Positions 17,520-28,700 are shown, counted from the first letter of the stretch. The stretch is 64,000 nucleotides of DNA from Planctomycetaceae bacterium (GCA_021732845.1 JAKFUF010000060.1:1-64000); one strand, 5' to 3'. The notes: a model not told the origin generated them from the sequence alone. Program-made: numbers and translations.

Positions 17520-19001
17520 ATGTTCCGCGCCGCATTCTCTGTCATTGCGATCATGTTGGGCATGGCTGGGCTGGGGGCTCATGCTGATGAGAACGGGGGA
17601 CAATCCGGATTCGAGGAGCACCGCGTCGAGTTTCACAACCGTGACGTGAAGCTTTCTGGAAGCCTGCTCCTGTCGAGAAGCGAAGTCTCTGTTCCGGCCG
17701 TCGTGTTTGTCCATGGCGCGGGCCGACAAACGCGGGAGTCGTACCGGGAACTGTGCGAATTTTTCGCGAGCCAGGGTATTGCCGCATTGATCTACGACAA
17801 GCGTGGAACAGGACAGTCCGGCGGCACGTACGAGAGTTCTGAACCCTACGAGAATCTGATCAATGACGCTCTGTCCGCCGTCGCCCTCCTGAAGCAGCGT
17901 CCCGAGGTTGCCGGTTCAAAGACAGGCATCTGGGGGCTCAGTCAGGGCGCCTACATCAGCGCCGCGGCGGCCTCCCGAACGGCGGACATTCGATTCGTGA
18001 TTGTCGTGGGGGCGGAAGTCGCCGACGGAATGATGTTTTACTACCGTGACAACCTGTTCCGGAGGTATGGGCTTTCGGACAGACTGCGCGATGTGGCAGA
18101 GAAATTGCATCTCGTTGACCAGGACATGCAGCGAACATTTCAAGCTGGCTCCCGCCTCTCTTCCTTTGCGGCCCGAACCTATCCTGCACCGGACAAATAC
18201 GCACACCCCGCCTGGAGCGGTGTGAACCAGCCGGTCCTGGCATTGTGGGGCCAACTGGATCAGCATGTTCCGGTCGGCGAAAGCATTGCGGGTTTAAAGA
18301 ATTCGCTGTTGCAGGCAAACAATGACAACTGGACGATCATCACTCTGCCGCGGACAAATCATGATCTGAAAATCTCTGAAACGGGAGCGATTCAGAGCAA
18401 GTCGCATGGCTATCCGCCGGGGGCATTGCGAACGATGACCGACTGGGCCTGGCAAGCGATCGATCACCCCACAGAAATCGGCAAAATGAAGCAGGAGGGC
18501 ATCGCCCCAGAGGCAGGAATACTTCCCAGGTTGGCAAGTTACGAACGCCTGCGATGGTATGGCAACGGACCAGTACAGGCCGCACTGTGGATCCTCTTTC
18601 TCATCAGCTTTGGGGCAATTATGATCGCCAGTGCCCGGTCCGGTGCGACCCGCCTGCTCCGCGGTCAGAAGGGGATGGCATTGCCGGCGTCCACCAGGGT
18701 TGTGAACTTCATACGCGCGATCGGCGCCCTTAATCTCCTGATTTTGGGCACGTTCTCAATCACCGCGTTGTTGGTGGTTGACCAACTGCACCCGAGCTGT
18801 CCCTCCTTGCTGCTGTTCGTTCCACTCTTGGGGACGGTCTCCACCCTGGTGACCGCCGCCCTGCTGATGGTGCTTGCCAGGACTCCCCGCATCCTCGACT
18901 GGACGGCAGCGAGAAGGGTTCGCTTTGCGTACGATGTTCTTTGCCTGGTGCTGTTTGTCCCGTACATGTTTTACTGGAACCTGATCGGGTTTCGATTTTG
19001 A
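17520..19001 (+). CDS. Alpha/beta hydrolase with C-terminal membrane domain
   Basis: A signal peptide (residues 1-22) is followed by an alpha/beta-hydrolase fold. The oxyanion region is VVFVHGAGRQT, the lid-side motif is YDKRGTGQSGG, the nucleophile elbow is GLSQG, and LWGQLDQHVP and TNHDL carry the acid and the catalytic histidine. From about residue 350 onward there are four hydrophobic segments that look like transmembrane helices. The combination suggests an exported, membrane-anchored esterase or peptidase. It starts 12 bp after the DUF1501 gene, so cotranscription is likely. Confidence 0.8.
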   Translation: MFRAAFSVIAIMLGMAGLGAHADENGGQSGFEEHRVEFHNRDVKLSGSLLLSRSEVSVPAVVFVHGAGRQTRESYRELCEFFASQGIAALIYDKRGTGQSGGTYESSEPYENLINDALSAVALLKQRPEVAGSKTGIWGLSQGAYISAAAASRTADIRFVIVVGAEVADGMMFYYRDNLFRRYGLSDRLRDVAEKLHLVDQDMQRTFQAGSRLSSFAARTYPAPDKYAHPAWSGVNQPVLALWGQLDQHVPVGESIAGLKNSLLQANNDNWTIITLPRTNHDLKISETGAIQSKSHGYPPGALRTMTDWAWQAIDHPTEIGKMKQEGIAPEAGILPRLASYERLRWYGNGPVQAALWILFLISFGAIMIASARSGATRLLRGQKGMALPASTRVVNFIRAIGALNLLILGTFSITALLVVDQLHPSCPSLLLFVPLLGTVSTLVTAALLMVLARTPRILDWTAARRVRFAYDVLCLVLFVPYMFYWNLIGFRF

Positions 19002-19103
19002 CAGCCGCATGCGCATTGGCGTTCAGGCTTGTGCAAACAGCGAGAACCGGTCCTCAGGTTCAAGATCAGCGAAGAGGCATTTACACTCGAAATCGGGTCT
19101 CCC

Positions 19104-19586
19104 ATGTTTGAGCACGAACGCGCCGTTAACGCCCAGTTGATTCACATTTGCACCATGTTGGCGGCGGATGTGGCCGATGAGGACATGACGGTGCAACCGT
19201 TTCCGGGGTGCAACCATCCCGCCTGGCAACTGGGCCATCTGGCGCTCGTGTCCGATTCGCTCCTGAAGCTGCTGGGGAAGGAAAAACGCCTGCCGCCGGA
19301 ATGGGAGACGCTGTTCGGCCGAGAGTCACTGCCTTCGACCGACCGCAGCCAGTACCCTAGCAAAGAGATCCTCCTGAACGCATTGACGGAAGGTTACGCC
19401 GTGGCGCGGGACGCCGCGGCCGCGGCCGACGCCGTCCGCATGCAGCGCCCCAATCCCTTGAGATTTCTCGCCCAGTTGAACACCGTCGGCGACCTGATCG
19501 CCAACCTGCTCACCGGACATTTCGGGATGCACGTGGGACAACTGTCGATCTGGCGGCGTGCCCGCGGATTGCCGTTCAATTTCTGA
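19104..19586 (+). CDS. DinB-family protein
   Basis: The 160-residue four-helix-bundle protein shows the DinB/YfiT metal triad pattern: NHPAWQLGHLA in the second helix and LTGHFGMHVGQLSIWRR near the C-terminus. Members bind a divalent metal; several act as thiol-dependent transferases, and this one is not assignable. The ATG at 19104 begins the family core (FEHERAVNAQLIH). An upstream GTG at 19029 would add 25 residues without homology. Confidence 0.8.
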   Translation: MFEHERAVNAQLIHICTMLAADVADEDMTVQPFPGCNHPAWQLGHLALVSDSLLKLLGKEKRLPPEWETLFGRESLPSTDRSQYPSKEILLNALTEGYAVARDAAAAADAVRMQRPNPLRFLAQLNTVGDLIANLLTGHFGMHVGQLSIWRRARGLPFNF

Positions 19587-19664
19587 GGCGGTAACCCACC
19601 GTCGGCAGTTCAAAATCGCGCAGGGCCATTTGGCTCCACAAACAGCCAGGTTCAGGAGTGAGCG

Positions 19665-20087
19665 ATGCCAGTCTACAAAGGCAGTACACCGCTGATTGCG
19701 TATGACGGATTCACAGAAAGCGGGGACTTCAAGCACGTGCCCATCGAACAACTCAAGGTGCTCGATGGTCTGCAATACGATGAAGAGGACTTCGTGGCGT
19801 CTATGGAAGAGCCACTTTCCTTGCTCGTTACGAAATCCAGTGGAATCAGGCTGTCCTTGGGTGAAGGCAACGGTTTGTTGACGGCAGTGACGCAATTCGA
19901 AACTGCGAGAGAACTGAATGAACAGGAACTCGCTCAATTGAAAGCGGAATATGACGGCCAGATGTCTGATGGCATCGGGGAAAACCTGCTCAGCGAACTA
20001 AAAAATCGATCAGACGTGCCTTTCAAACTGGACGTGTATGGATTGTATGAGGACACCATGGGTTCCGGCCTCAAAATGGTGACATGA
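19665..20087 (+). CDS. Hypothetical protein
   Basis: The gene encodes 140 residues, acidic overall, with no signal peptide or membrane segment. A candidate ribosome-binding site (CAGGAGTGAG) lies just before the ATG. No family was recognised. The gene follows dinB by 79 bp and precedes the cupin gene by 100 bp, all on the plus strand. It has ordinary codon use for the window, so it is likely real. Confidence 0.6.
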   Translation: MPVYKGSTPLIAYDGFTESGDFKHVPIEQLKVLDGLQYDEEDFVASMEEPLSLLVTKSSGIRLSLGEGNGLLTAVTQFETARELNEQELAQLKAEYDGQMSDGIGENLLSELKNRSDVPFKLDVYGLYEDTMGSGLKMVT

Positions 20088-20187
20088 CGCATCGAATGGC
20101 AGGAATTGTTGACGCCATCAGGGCACTCCGCTGGCGTGGTAGCATAGTTGTAGATGGGATTCTCTTTCAGCCATCAACGGAGGAGAC

Positions 20188-20583
20188 GTGAGTCACTTTG
20201 CCACCATGCTGCTGCCCGTCAATCCCACAGTGGTGGCTCCGGACGGTTCATCCGTGCGTGTGCTGTTGCCGCTGGCTGCCGGGAGCATGGCGCACTTTGA
20301 ACTGGCGGCGGGCAGCACGGCCAAAGCGGTCACACATCGAACCGTGGAAGAGGTCTGGTACGTGATTTCCGGTCGCGGCGAGATGTGGCGGAGGCAGGGT
20401 GAACGGGAGGAAGTTGTAGCCCTCGAACCGGGTGTCTGCCTCACGATTCCGGTCGGGACGCACTTTCAGTTCCGTGCTTCTGCAACTCTGCCCATTGCGG
20501 CTGTCGCTGTAACGTTGCCGCCCTGGCCTGGGAACGATGAGGCAGTGTTTGTCTCTGGGCCTTGGGAACCATCGGTCGCGTAG
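20188..20583 (+). CDS. Single-domain cupin protein
   Basis: The 131-residue protein is a beta-barrel cupin: the first motif is VTHRTVEEVWYVISGRGEMW and the second is PGVCLTIPVGTHFQFR. The first motif has one histidine plus the conserved glutamate and the second motif retains its histidine, so metal binding is plausible. The start codon is GTG at 20188, preceded by GGAGGAGAC. Substrate and role are unknown. Confidence 0.8.
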   Translation: MSHFATMLLPVNPTVVAPDGSSVRVLLPLAAGSMAHFELAAGSTAKAVTHRTVEEVWYVISGRGEMWRRQGEREEVVALEPGVCLTIPVGTHFQFRASATLPIAAVAVTLPPWPGNDEAVFVSGPWEPSVA

Positions 20584-20705
20584 GCAACTGGCTTGGGACT
20601 TGGAACGCGGCTCAGCGCGAAAGAAGGGCTTGCACCACCCTTTGGCGTTCCGCTGCAATATGAATTAGAGTGGACTCGGTGATCCAAACGCATGAGGAGG
20701 CAACG

Positions 20706-20951
20706 ATGTCATCCTTGGTGACTTACGACGATGTGCTGCGGACAGCCCAGTCACTCAGCGAAGCTGAGCGTGTGCGACTTGTCGAAGAGTTGATGAGTTC
20801 GCTGAACTCAGCTGATGCCACGGTGTTGGACGACGCTTGGCTGGCCGAGATTGACCGCCGGTCGAAGGAGCTGGACGCAGGAAAAGTGCAGACGATTCCA
20901 TGGACAGAAGTCAAGCAGCGTGCGCGGGAGCGCGCGAAGCTCTCCCGTTGA
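20706..20951 (+). CDS. Addiction-module protein (putative antitoxin)
   Basis: The protein is 81 residues long, with the core LSEAERVRLVEELMSSL and the C-terminal DAWLAEIDRRSKELDAGKVQTIPWTEV. This is the pattern of the small addiction-module family that partners ParE/RelE toxins. A good ribosome-binding site (GAGGAGG) precedes ATG 20706. The toxin gene follows after 40 bp. It probably binds and neutralises the toxin. Confidence 0.88.
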   Translation: MSSLVTYDDVLRTAQSLSEAERVRLVEELMSSLNSADATVLDDAWLAEIDRRSKELDAGKVQTIPWTEVKQRARERAKLSR

Positions 20952-20991
20952 AATGAGCCGTTTTCAGAAAAACGAGGTCGGGTAGTGGCAC

Positions 20992-21288
20992 ATGCCTGAA
21001 TTGACATTCCATCCTGCGGCCGCCGCTGAATACGAAGAGGCTTTGCACTGGTATGCCGAACGCAGTGGAGAAATTGCGGAGGAATTTGAACAGGCTGTTT
21101 CCCGCGCTCTTCAGGAGATCTCGAATTTCCCAGAGCGGTGGCCGCTGTTGGACGACGGCCACCGCATCATGATCGTGGCGACGAAGTTTCCCTATCAGTT
21201 GATTTACCGCGAAATCGGCAACGAATTGACCGTCATCGCTCTGGCCCATCATCGCCGAAGACCGGGGTATTGGCAGGGACGAGAATGA
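20992..21288 (+). CDS. ParE/RelE-family toxin
   Basis: This 98-residue protein has the ParE/RelE order: LTFHPAAAAEYEEALHWY at the N-terminus, then ALQEISNFPERWP, FPYQLIYREIGNEL and the conserved end LAHHRRRPGYWQGR. ParE members poison DNA gyrase; RelE members cut mRNA. The ending and helix spacing fit ParE better. It is encoded directly after its probable antitoxin. Confidence 0.88.
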   Translation: MPELTFHPAAAAEYEEALHWYAERSGEIAEEFEQAVSRALQEISNFPERWPLLDDGHRIMIVATKFPYQLIYREIGNELTVIALAHHRRRPGYWQGRE

Positions 21289-21357
21289 GCCACGCGGAAT
21301 CTATTCTGCTCCGCCGCCGCGCGCGGCAGTCCTGTGTGGTTGAGCTGCGCCACAAGA

Positions 21358-24300
21358 TTAATTGCCGCCAGCCTCCTCCAACAGCATCTTCACTTCTGGC
21401 AGCTCACGGACAACATCGAATTCGTTGTCCTTCGCGAACCGCTCCACATCTTTCCAACCTGCGTCCACGGCCGCCTTCAGGCATTCGACACAGGCCGTCT
21501 GCCAGCGGGTCAGCGCGGCCGTGACTTCAGCACTGTGCGCGATCTTCTCCACCCCTTCGCGAACTTCGGCCTGCTTTTTCCGGTTGAGATCGCCAATCAA
21601 CGCCGAATAGCCCCGTGCTGTGACGTACAGCAAGTTCGTATCGCTTCCGGCCCGCTCCCGCAAAGCCTGGGCCGCCTTGGCGGCCTCTTCCAGGTGCGGG
21701 AGCCACGTGACAGGTTGCATCTCGGCATCATCGCGCTGAGCCTTGAAACGCACGGCCAGCCACTGGGGCAGCGTTTCTGGTGGTAGTTTGAGCGTGGCCT
21801 CCAGGCTTTCAGTGACCGGAATGGCGGTTTCGCAGGCGGTGATCTCGGTATCAAGTTGCTTCAATTCTCCGGCAAAGGCGGACATGCCCGATCTTTCGTT
21901 GAACTTCCGCAGCACATCGCGGGCTGCCTCAAAATAGACTTTTGCCGATCGGTAATTGGATCCTGCCGTGCAAACGAGCCCCTGCTTGTAGGTCGCCACC
22001 ATCAGGTCGCGCTGCGCGGAGGCGTCCGCCGGTGCGGCGGCAGCGAGCTTCGCACGAATCCGTAGGCAGGCATCAAATGCGGAGGACGCCGCCGCTCGTT
22101 TCTGGCTTGGTTCCTGCGGCGGCTGAGCCAGGGCTTCACGAAGGTACAAATCACCAAACTTCTCATAAACCACGGAAAGGTCACGCTGTGCCCGGGCATC
22201 GGATGGAGACTTTCCTGCCAGCTTTTGAGCGAGACCCAGTGCCTGCTCATAGGTGGCCCGCGCCGTCTCGGTGTTGTTGTCGCGAAGCTGCAGGTCACCC
22301 ATCCGGTTCAGGGAAACGCACAAGTCGCGCTGGGCCTGCATGTCCTCGGGTGCCGCGCTGGCCAGCGCCTGTCGGATCTCCAAAGACCTCTGGTACGCCT
22401 CGCGGGCGTTGTCGAGTTGCCCTTCCCTCAGTTCCAGATCGCCCAGCCGATCGAGGCACACCGACAGGTCCCGCTGTGCCATGGCATCACCGGGTGTCTG
22501 TTGAAGCTGCTTTTGCCGGAGCTCCAGGCTTTCTTGGACGAATCCGCGGGCCTTCTTGCCATCCCCCGCCGCCAGCGCGATGTCGCCCATGCGGTCCAGC
22601 GTAATCGCCAGATCCCGTTGTCGCCCGGCATCGGTGGGGGCGACCGCGGCGAGTTGCCGGTCGATTCGCAGGCTCTGCTCATAGGATTTGGCTGCCGCGT
22701 CGTGTTGTCCCAGGGTCCGTTGCACATCACCCAGGGCCACCAGCGTCGTGGAGAGGCTGCGGGCAGCTTCCTGATCAGCGGGCGTTTCGTTCGCCAATTG
22801 TTGGCGGATGCTCAGACTCTTCACAAAGGCGGAGCGGGCACGTTCGGCATCGCCGGCCTGTACCAGAAAATCTCCAAGTTTGTGCCACGAGAACGCCAAA
22901 TCTTCGCGAACTTCCGCGTCGCTAGGATTCTCACCCACCAACTCCGAGCGGATTTGCATGCCTTCATTGTAGGCCTGCCACGCTCCGTCCAGATCACCCG
23001 TCTGCATCAACAGATCGGCCAGGTTGTTGAGGCTGATGGCCAGGTCGTCCTGAGCCTGCCTCGTGCCTGACTGAGCCACGAGTTTCCGGGAGACTTCGAG
23101 ACAGCGAAGATAGCCTTTTCGGGCGGACTCCAGCATCCCACGCTGCAGGTCTGCGGTTGCCATGCGAGTCAAGGCGACGGCGAGATCGCGCTGGACGGTC
23201 AGGCTCTGCGGCGCGGAGCCGGCCAGGGCCTCCATCATTCGCAGTGCTTCGGCATACGACTTGGTGGCGGTGTCCAGGTCACCCGTCTGCAGTTGCACGT
23301 CGCCCAGGCGCAGCCACGAGTTGGCGAGGCCGCGCTGGGCCTCGCGGTCCTGAGGGTTGGCGGCAGCGAGCTTCTCGCGGATCCGGTGAGCTTCTCCGAA
23401 CAGTTTCGCCGCCAGCTTGAGCGCGTCGCGGTCTTCCGCGGCTGTCACCAGCTGGCTCCTCAGAGCATCCAGCCCGCTGTTGTCTGCCACGGTGCCGGTA
23501 CCAAACCGCTGGACGATCGTGCCCAGATCAGTCAGAGCCACGGCGGTCGTAAAGTCCACCGTAGCTCCGCCCACAAAGGCCGTGGCGATCTTGTCGAGCT
23601 TGGTCAGCGCCGTGCGGAGCATCTGCCGCCGCACCTCTCCGCCGCTGGGAAACGCCTCCAGACTGTGATTCAGGTCGAAGACGATGCCGTTGAGCGTCTG
23701 CAGTGCCAGTTCGCTCTGGCTGCGAGCCGTGGCTGCGTTTTCCCTGGCGATCTTTGATTGCCGCTGCGCTTCCGCTTCGCTGGCGACGGCGAGTTTCCGC
23801 TGTTTGTCGGCTTCATTCCTCTGCGCGACTGCCAGTTCGGCCGCGGTTCGTTCCCTCGTATTCGCCTGTTGCAGGGCGTGATTGTCCCGCAGAATGACGA
23901 CCGTCAATCCGATCAACGCAATCGACGCCACCAGCACGGTCGCCGCGCCGCTGACCACCAGGGTCCGGTGCTTGCGCGACCAGCGCGCGACCCGCACGGA
24001 GACGGGGTCGGGACTGGCGGAGACCGGTTCATCGGCCAGCCAGTGTTCCACATCGGCGGCCATGTCCAGCAGCGACTGATACCGATCCTCGGGCTTCACC
24101 GCCATCCCTTTGAGGCAGATCGCCTGCAGTGGTGGCGGAACGCGCGGGTCGATCTCTGAAGGCGGGCGAAACTTACCCTGCTGAATTTCCCGCAGCCGCG
24201 TCAGAAGGTCGGTTTCGCGCGTCCAGTGCGCGAACGGCGGCTGGCCTGTGAGGATGTGATACAGCGTTCCCCCCAGACTGTAGACATCAGTAACGGGACC

Positions 24301-25437
24301 GAGTTCGTCGATCTTTCCCGCCGCCTGTTCGGGGCTCATGTATTGCGGCGTGCCCATCGCCGCGCCGGCCATTGTGGGATCAATGCCCGACCCGGACCCA
24401 ACCACCTGCAGCACGCCGCTGCCACTCTGGCTGGGCGGTGTGAGCGGGGACTGCACATTACCGCCGGGCACATCCCGCCCGCAGGCCTTGGCCAGCCCCC
24501 AGTCGACCACCAGCGTCTCGCCATATTTTCCGAGCATGATGTTGCCCGGCTTCAGGTCGCGGTGCAGCACGCCACGGCTGTGGGCATAGGCCACGGCCTG
24601 GCACACGTCGATGAACCGGCCCAGCAGTTCGCGCATCTGCAGGTTGCGGCTGGCCTGGTCAGAGGTTTGATTCTCAGCCTGTGGATGATGATACCGCTCG
24701 ATCGCCTCCTTGAGGCTGTCTCCCTGAATGAACCGCATCGCATAGAATGGACGACCATCGGCATACGCTCCCAGGCCATAGACGGGGACGATTCCCGGAT
24801 GCTCGAGCCCGCCGGTAATCTCTGCCTCCAGCACGAACCGGCCGCGGCTTTGCAGTTCGTCGGCGTACTGTGGCTTGATCTCCTTCAGGGCCACATCGCG
24901 GCCCAGCTCGGTGTCGCGGGCCACATACACCCTTCCGAGTCCACCCTCGGCATGGGGTCGGACGATGCGAAACCGTGGCTCTCCAGCGCTTTGGGCTCTG
25001 GACTCGACGTCGAAAACATTCAATGTTCCCGACAGGTTGCCCGGCACGAATGTTTCCAGGATCTCGATGGCATTCGTGGGAATCTCGGTCGCCATCGGAT
25101 CCGCCGTCGGCGTAGTCCATTGCGACAGGCTGTCGGCAACATCGGCGTCGCGGGCGGCGACAATCGACAGCATCTGCTGGACCAGCGTGCCGCTGGCGAT
25201 TCGTGCGAGGCTCTTTTCCGTGCCGTGCCCGCCCTGCCGAAAATACTCCTCAACCAGCGGGCTGAGCAACAGCAGGTCCGCGTGGCTCAAATGGCCAAGC
25301 CTCTTCAAATGCTCGGGAAGCGGAATCGACTTGTCCGCTGACCAGGCCTGCACGCCCGCCATGAACTGGTCGGCGGCGATGAGATCCAACTTGAGGGCCA
25401 GAATGCCAAACAACAAGTTGCGATCCGCCTCTGCCAT
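21358..25437 (-). CDS. Giant Ser/Thr protein kinase with TPR array
   Basis: The 1359-residue protein has an N-terminal helical region (1-150) and a Hanks-type kinase domain (about 155-475): glycine loop GGLGRVYVA, invariant lysine VALKEIK (K185), catalytic HRDLKPGNIM (D294), metal site VVDWGLAK (D312, DWG instead of DFG) and GTPQYMSPEQA. One transmembrane helix follows (LVVSGAATVLVASIALIGLTVVIL, near residue 500), then a coiled coil and a long run of tetratricopeptide-like repeats (about 640-1170, recurring LGDLxLxxGDxxxA-type units). Planctomycetes have many such kinases; targets are unknown. The kinase end faces the cytoplasm and the TPR part is predicted to lie across the membrane. Confidence 0.92.
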   Translation of the reverse strand: MAEADRNLLFGILALKLDLIAADQFMAGVQAWSADKSIPLPEHLKRLGHLSHADLLLLSPLVEEYFRQGGHGTEKSLARIASGTLVQQMLSIVAARDADVADSLSQWTTPTADPMATEIPTNAIEILETFVPGNLSGTLNVFDVESRAQSAGEPRFRIVRPHAEGGLGRVYVARDTELGRDVALKEIKPQYADELQSRGRFVLEAEITGGLEHPGIVPVYGLGAYADGRPFYAMRFIQGDSLKEAIERYHHPQAENQTSDQASRNLQMRELLGRFIDVCQAVAYAHSRGVLHRDLKPGNIMLGKYGETLVVDWGLAKACGRDVPGGNVQSPLTPPSQSGSGVLQVVGSGSGIDPTMAGAAMGTPQYMSPEQAAGKIDELGPVTDVYSLGGTLYHILTGQPPFAHWTRETDLLTRLREIQQGKFRPPSEIDPRVPPPLQAICLKGMAVKPEDRYQSLLDMAADVEHWLADEPVSASPDPVSVRVARWSRKHRTLVVSGAATVLVASIALIGLTVVILRDNHALQQANTRERTAAELAVAQRNEADKQRKLAVASEAEAQRQSKIARENAATARSQSELALQTLNGIVFDLNHSLEAFPSGGEVRRQMLRTALTKLDKIATAFVGGATVDFTTAVALTDLGTIVQRFGTGTVADNSGLDALRSQLVTAAEDRDALKLAAKLFGEAHRIREKLAAANPQDREAQRGLANSWLRLGDVQLQTGDLDTATKSYAEALRMMEALAGSAPQSLTVQRDLAVALTRMATADLQRGMLESARKGYLRCLEVSRKLVAQSGTRQAQDDLAISLNNLADLLMQTGDLDGAWQAYNEGMQIRSELVGENPSDAEVREDLAFSWHKLGDFLVQAGDAERARSAFVKSLSIRQQLANETPADQEAARSLSTTLVALGDVQRTLGQHDAAAKSYEQSLRIDRQLAAVAPTDAGRQRDLAITLDRMGDIALAAGDGKKARGFVQESLELRQKQLQQTPGDAMAQRDLSVCLDRLGDLELREGQLDNAREAYQRSLEIRQALASAAPEDMQAQRDLCVSLNRMGDLQLRDNNTETARATYEQALGLAQKLAGKSPSDARAQRDLSVVYEKFGDLYLREALAQPPQEPSQKRAAASSAFDACLRIRAKLAAAAPADASAQRDLMVATYKQGLVCTAGSNYRSAKVYFEAARDVLRKFNERSGMSAFAGELKQLDTEITACETAIPVTESLEATLKLPPETLPQWLAVRFKAQRDDAEMQPVTWLPHLEEAAKAAQALRERAGSDTNLLYVTARGYSALIGDLNRKKQAEVREGVEKIAHSAEVTAALTRWQTACVECLKAAVDAGWKDVERFAKDNEFDVVRELPEVKMLLEEAGGN

Positions 25438-25585
25438 GTTCTGACCCGCCGTGTGTGTTCACTTTCGTCCGTGCGGTGCCTCACCCGCCTTGAACACGGT
25501 TCATGTTATCAAACAGCGACATGCGGAGGCATGGGGGCGGGGCGTCGTCTCGGGCCTGGCCAGTTTTTGAAGATGGCGAAGCGCG

Positions 25586-25684
25586 AATCAGCCGGAGGAC
25601 GTTAGGCCCCGGTTTTCGTCTCGCTGCAAACCGGCGATCACACGACGTTTGGGAACCGGACGCTCACGCGTTCCGGCTGATTTG
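25586..25684. repeat. Core palindrome of repeat family A
   Basis: AATCAGCCGGAGGACGTTAG at the left and its approximate complement CTCACGCGTTCCGGCTGATT at the right bracket a GGTT..AACC inner pair. It matches only the central hairpin of the family A element; the terminal repeats are missing. It lies between the two kinase genes. Confidence 0.7.
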
Positions 25685-25752
25685 TTGACGACCGGCCAGC
25701 CGTCGGCGTCATGCCAGCCCGCCATTTCTTCAGAACGGGGGCACGGGTCCAT

Positions 25753-28700
25753 TCACTCTTTGGCACCCGTCAACTGCAGAAACCGCGGATCATCGGCGAT
25801 GGAGGCCAGGTCGGGGTCAGCCGTGGCTCGGCTGGCCGGCTGGCCCAACGCGATCGCCTGCGACAGAAAATTGAGGGCCTCCGTTCGCGCCACCCTGGCG
25901 TACGCTTCATTGGTGCGATACGCCTGTGCGGCCAGCGCCTGCACGCAGGCGGCGACATACTGCGAATCGGCATCGTTCGGGTTTCGACCCAGACACGTGT
26001 TGATGTCCGTGACGGCCTGGGGGATCTGTCCCAGGCGGGCGAACGCGATCGCCCGGTAGCGCCGCGCCTGCACAAATTCCGGTTCCGCTTGCAGGGCGTT
26101 GTCAAAGCAGACAATTGCCTCCCGAAGTTCCCCCTCCTTCATCGAGAGCATCCCCTGACCATACCAGGCTTGTGGATGGTGCGGGCTTTTCTCCAGAATC
26201 TCATCAAAGACGCGGCGGGAAATCAGCGGTGCGCGGTGAGCCACGGCAAACGCGTAAGTCCAGCGGATCTGGGCTCCCGTAACATCGGCGGGGTGGCGGC
26301 TGCGGTCCAGGACTTCTGTAAACAACAAGTCGGCTTCCGCGTGGCGTTCCAGGCCTTCCAATGCCATCGCGCGTCCGGCATCGACGACGGGATCCTGGCG
26401 GCCGAGGGATTTGGCCTTGTCAAAATCCGCAAGGGCCGCGGAGTATTGCCGCAGTTCCAGCCGGATCAGGCCGCGATTGAACCAGGGTGAAATGAACTCG
26501 GGCGCATGCCGGATGGCGTCGGTGTAGTCAGCCACGGCGGCAGACTTCTTCCCCTGCTTCTCAAGCAGCCAGCCACGGTTGAAGTAGGCCCAAGGCGACT
26601 CGTTCCACAGGCCGATGCAGGTTCCCAAATCCGACGTCGCCAATACGGTCTCGCCTAGTTCCTGGTTGCAGAGCGCCCGTTCGAAGTACGACCAGTAGTG
26701 CCGTGGCGAAAGCTGAGTCGCCTCTGACAGCAGGCGGACCCCTTCACGATAGCCCGCCGGTGTCTGCAGCCGGGTGTATGCCGATCCCAGCATGTACAGG
26801 TCATGAGCGGTCTCTGCCCGGATCGACTCCGCGACGATGCGCCAATGCTCGGCCTCTTTGGGGCGGTGGGACAGATCCAGATAGCGTGCCCGTTCCATGG
26901 CCAGGGCACGCAACGGCGGAAGACCCTCGATCCGTTCGGCCTTCTCCAGCAGTGCCATGGCCCCAGGCACCTCGGTGTCTCCGCTCAACCGCACCTTTGT
27001 CGAGGCCATGACCATCAACAATTCACGGACCTCTTCCGCGAGTGACCGGCGTTCCTGTTCATTGACCATCTGCCATTCGGCAGACGCCTGCCATTGGTTG
27101 CTGGCAAGAACCCCATACAGGTTCAGGTTCGCTTCAGACGCGGCAATTCCAGAGCGCTGCTTTTCCTCATTCGGAATGACCGTCTTCATCAAACACAATG
27201 CGCCTTGTGTGCCCATGTGAAAGTTGCGTATACGTTCTTCGCTTTGGGCCGCGGTCAGCGCGCCTTGTGTGACGCCGAGATGCTTCAGCGTGAAATGCAA
27301 CGCCAGCAGTCCAGGGATGAACAGCAGCACCGCCACCAAGCCCACATACCCGGCACTGGTCAGTCGGGGATGCCGCCGGCACCACTTTCGCATCCGCTCG
27401 GACGTGCTCAATTCCGGCGCGAACCGCAGCGGCCGGTCACTGAGGAACCGTGACAGGTCTTCCGTCAGTTGGGCGACCGAGGCATATCGGTCGAGCGGAT
27501 TTCTCGCCAGGCATTTGCGGACGATGCTTTCCAGGCTCCAGGGAACCGGGAATGGACAAGATTGCTTGAGCGACGGCGGGACTGAACCCTCGCGCAGCAT
27601 CGCCTCCAGTTGATCCACGTCACCCGTCAGCCGGGCCGCGGGGACATTGGGGTTTTCTCCCGTCAGCATTTCGAACAGGACCAGCCCCAGGGCGAACAGG
27701 TCCGAGCGCTCGTCGACCTTCGCCGCCGAAGCGGCGTCGCGCTTGGCCACCGCGCGGAGATGCTCGGGGGCCATGTAGGCCAGCGTGCCGCCGACCGATT
27801 CGACACCACTTGCCGAAATCTGCGAGACATTGAAGTCGAGCAGCAGTGGCTGCCCTTCCGCGCTGATCAGGATGTTGGAAGGCTTGATGTCGCGGTGCAG
27901 GACCGAGCGGTCGTGCGCGTGCTGCAAACCCTCCGACAGCCGGCAGACGAGCCACACGCAGGCATGCAGGTAAGACATGCCATCGAGCGCGGTGCGGGCA
28001 ATGGCGGGTGAGGTGGTGTCAGTTTGCAGGATCCCATTCGGCGCGCCGGCGCGTGGCTTGCGGCCGGCGCGGAACTCTGGTGCCGGTCCCGAAACGCGGT
28101 CCAGAGACGCGATGAACTGCCGCCCCGTGGCTGGCACGCCGCGGCCCCACACATCTCGCAGCACTTCTGACAGGGCCGCGCCACCCAGGTAGGGCATGCA
28201 CACCGCCCGCACGCCGGTCTGCTCGTCTTCGTGAACCGAGTAGATCGGCACCACATGGGTGTGCTGCAACTGAGCCAGCGTCTGTGGCTCAGTTCCCTCA
28301 ATGGCCGAAATTTTGAGCACCACCTCGCGGCCAGCCAGATTCTGCTGCTTCGCCAGGAAGACGCGGGCGAAGGCACCGCTGCCTAACTGATGCCGCAGCT
28401 TGAAGCCGTAGACTTCGTCATTGACGTCGGGAAGCGCCAGCGCGGCGGGCGCCGTGCCCGTCAGCCGCGAGGGGCGCTGGTGGCTGCCCATGGTCCGCAG
28501 CAGGGCTGCCTCGCCTTGTGGCGGCAGGATCGACTCGTTCAACGACAAGTGACTGTGCTGCCGCGCGATCTGGTCGAACAGGCTGGAACTGTCATGACTG
28601 CCGCGGCTGCCGGAGGCGAGGCTGTCATCCGCGGACGATCCCCCCGACCGGTCTTCCAGCCAGCCCTGCAGCAGCTCCGAAGGCGCAGAGCGGTCGGCGT

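Noticed and set aside
15642-17729. Antisense frame of 695 codons over leuD and the DUF1501 gene
   Set aside because: Same shadow effect; both sense genes are recognised families and the antisense product has no motif.
22225-25341. Several plus-strand frames across the first giant kinase gene
   Set aside because: Shadows of a 1359-residue gene with intact kinase and TPR motifs.
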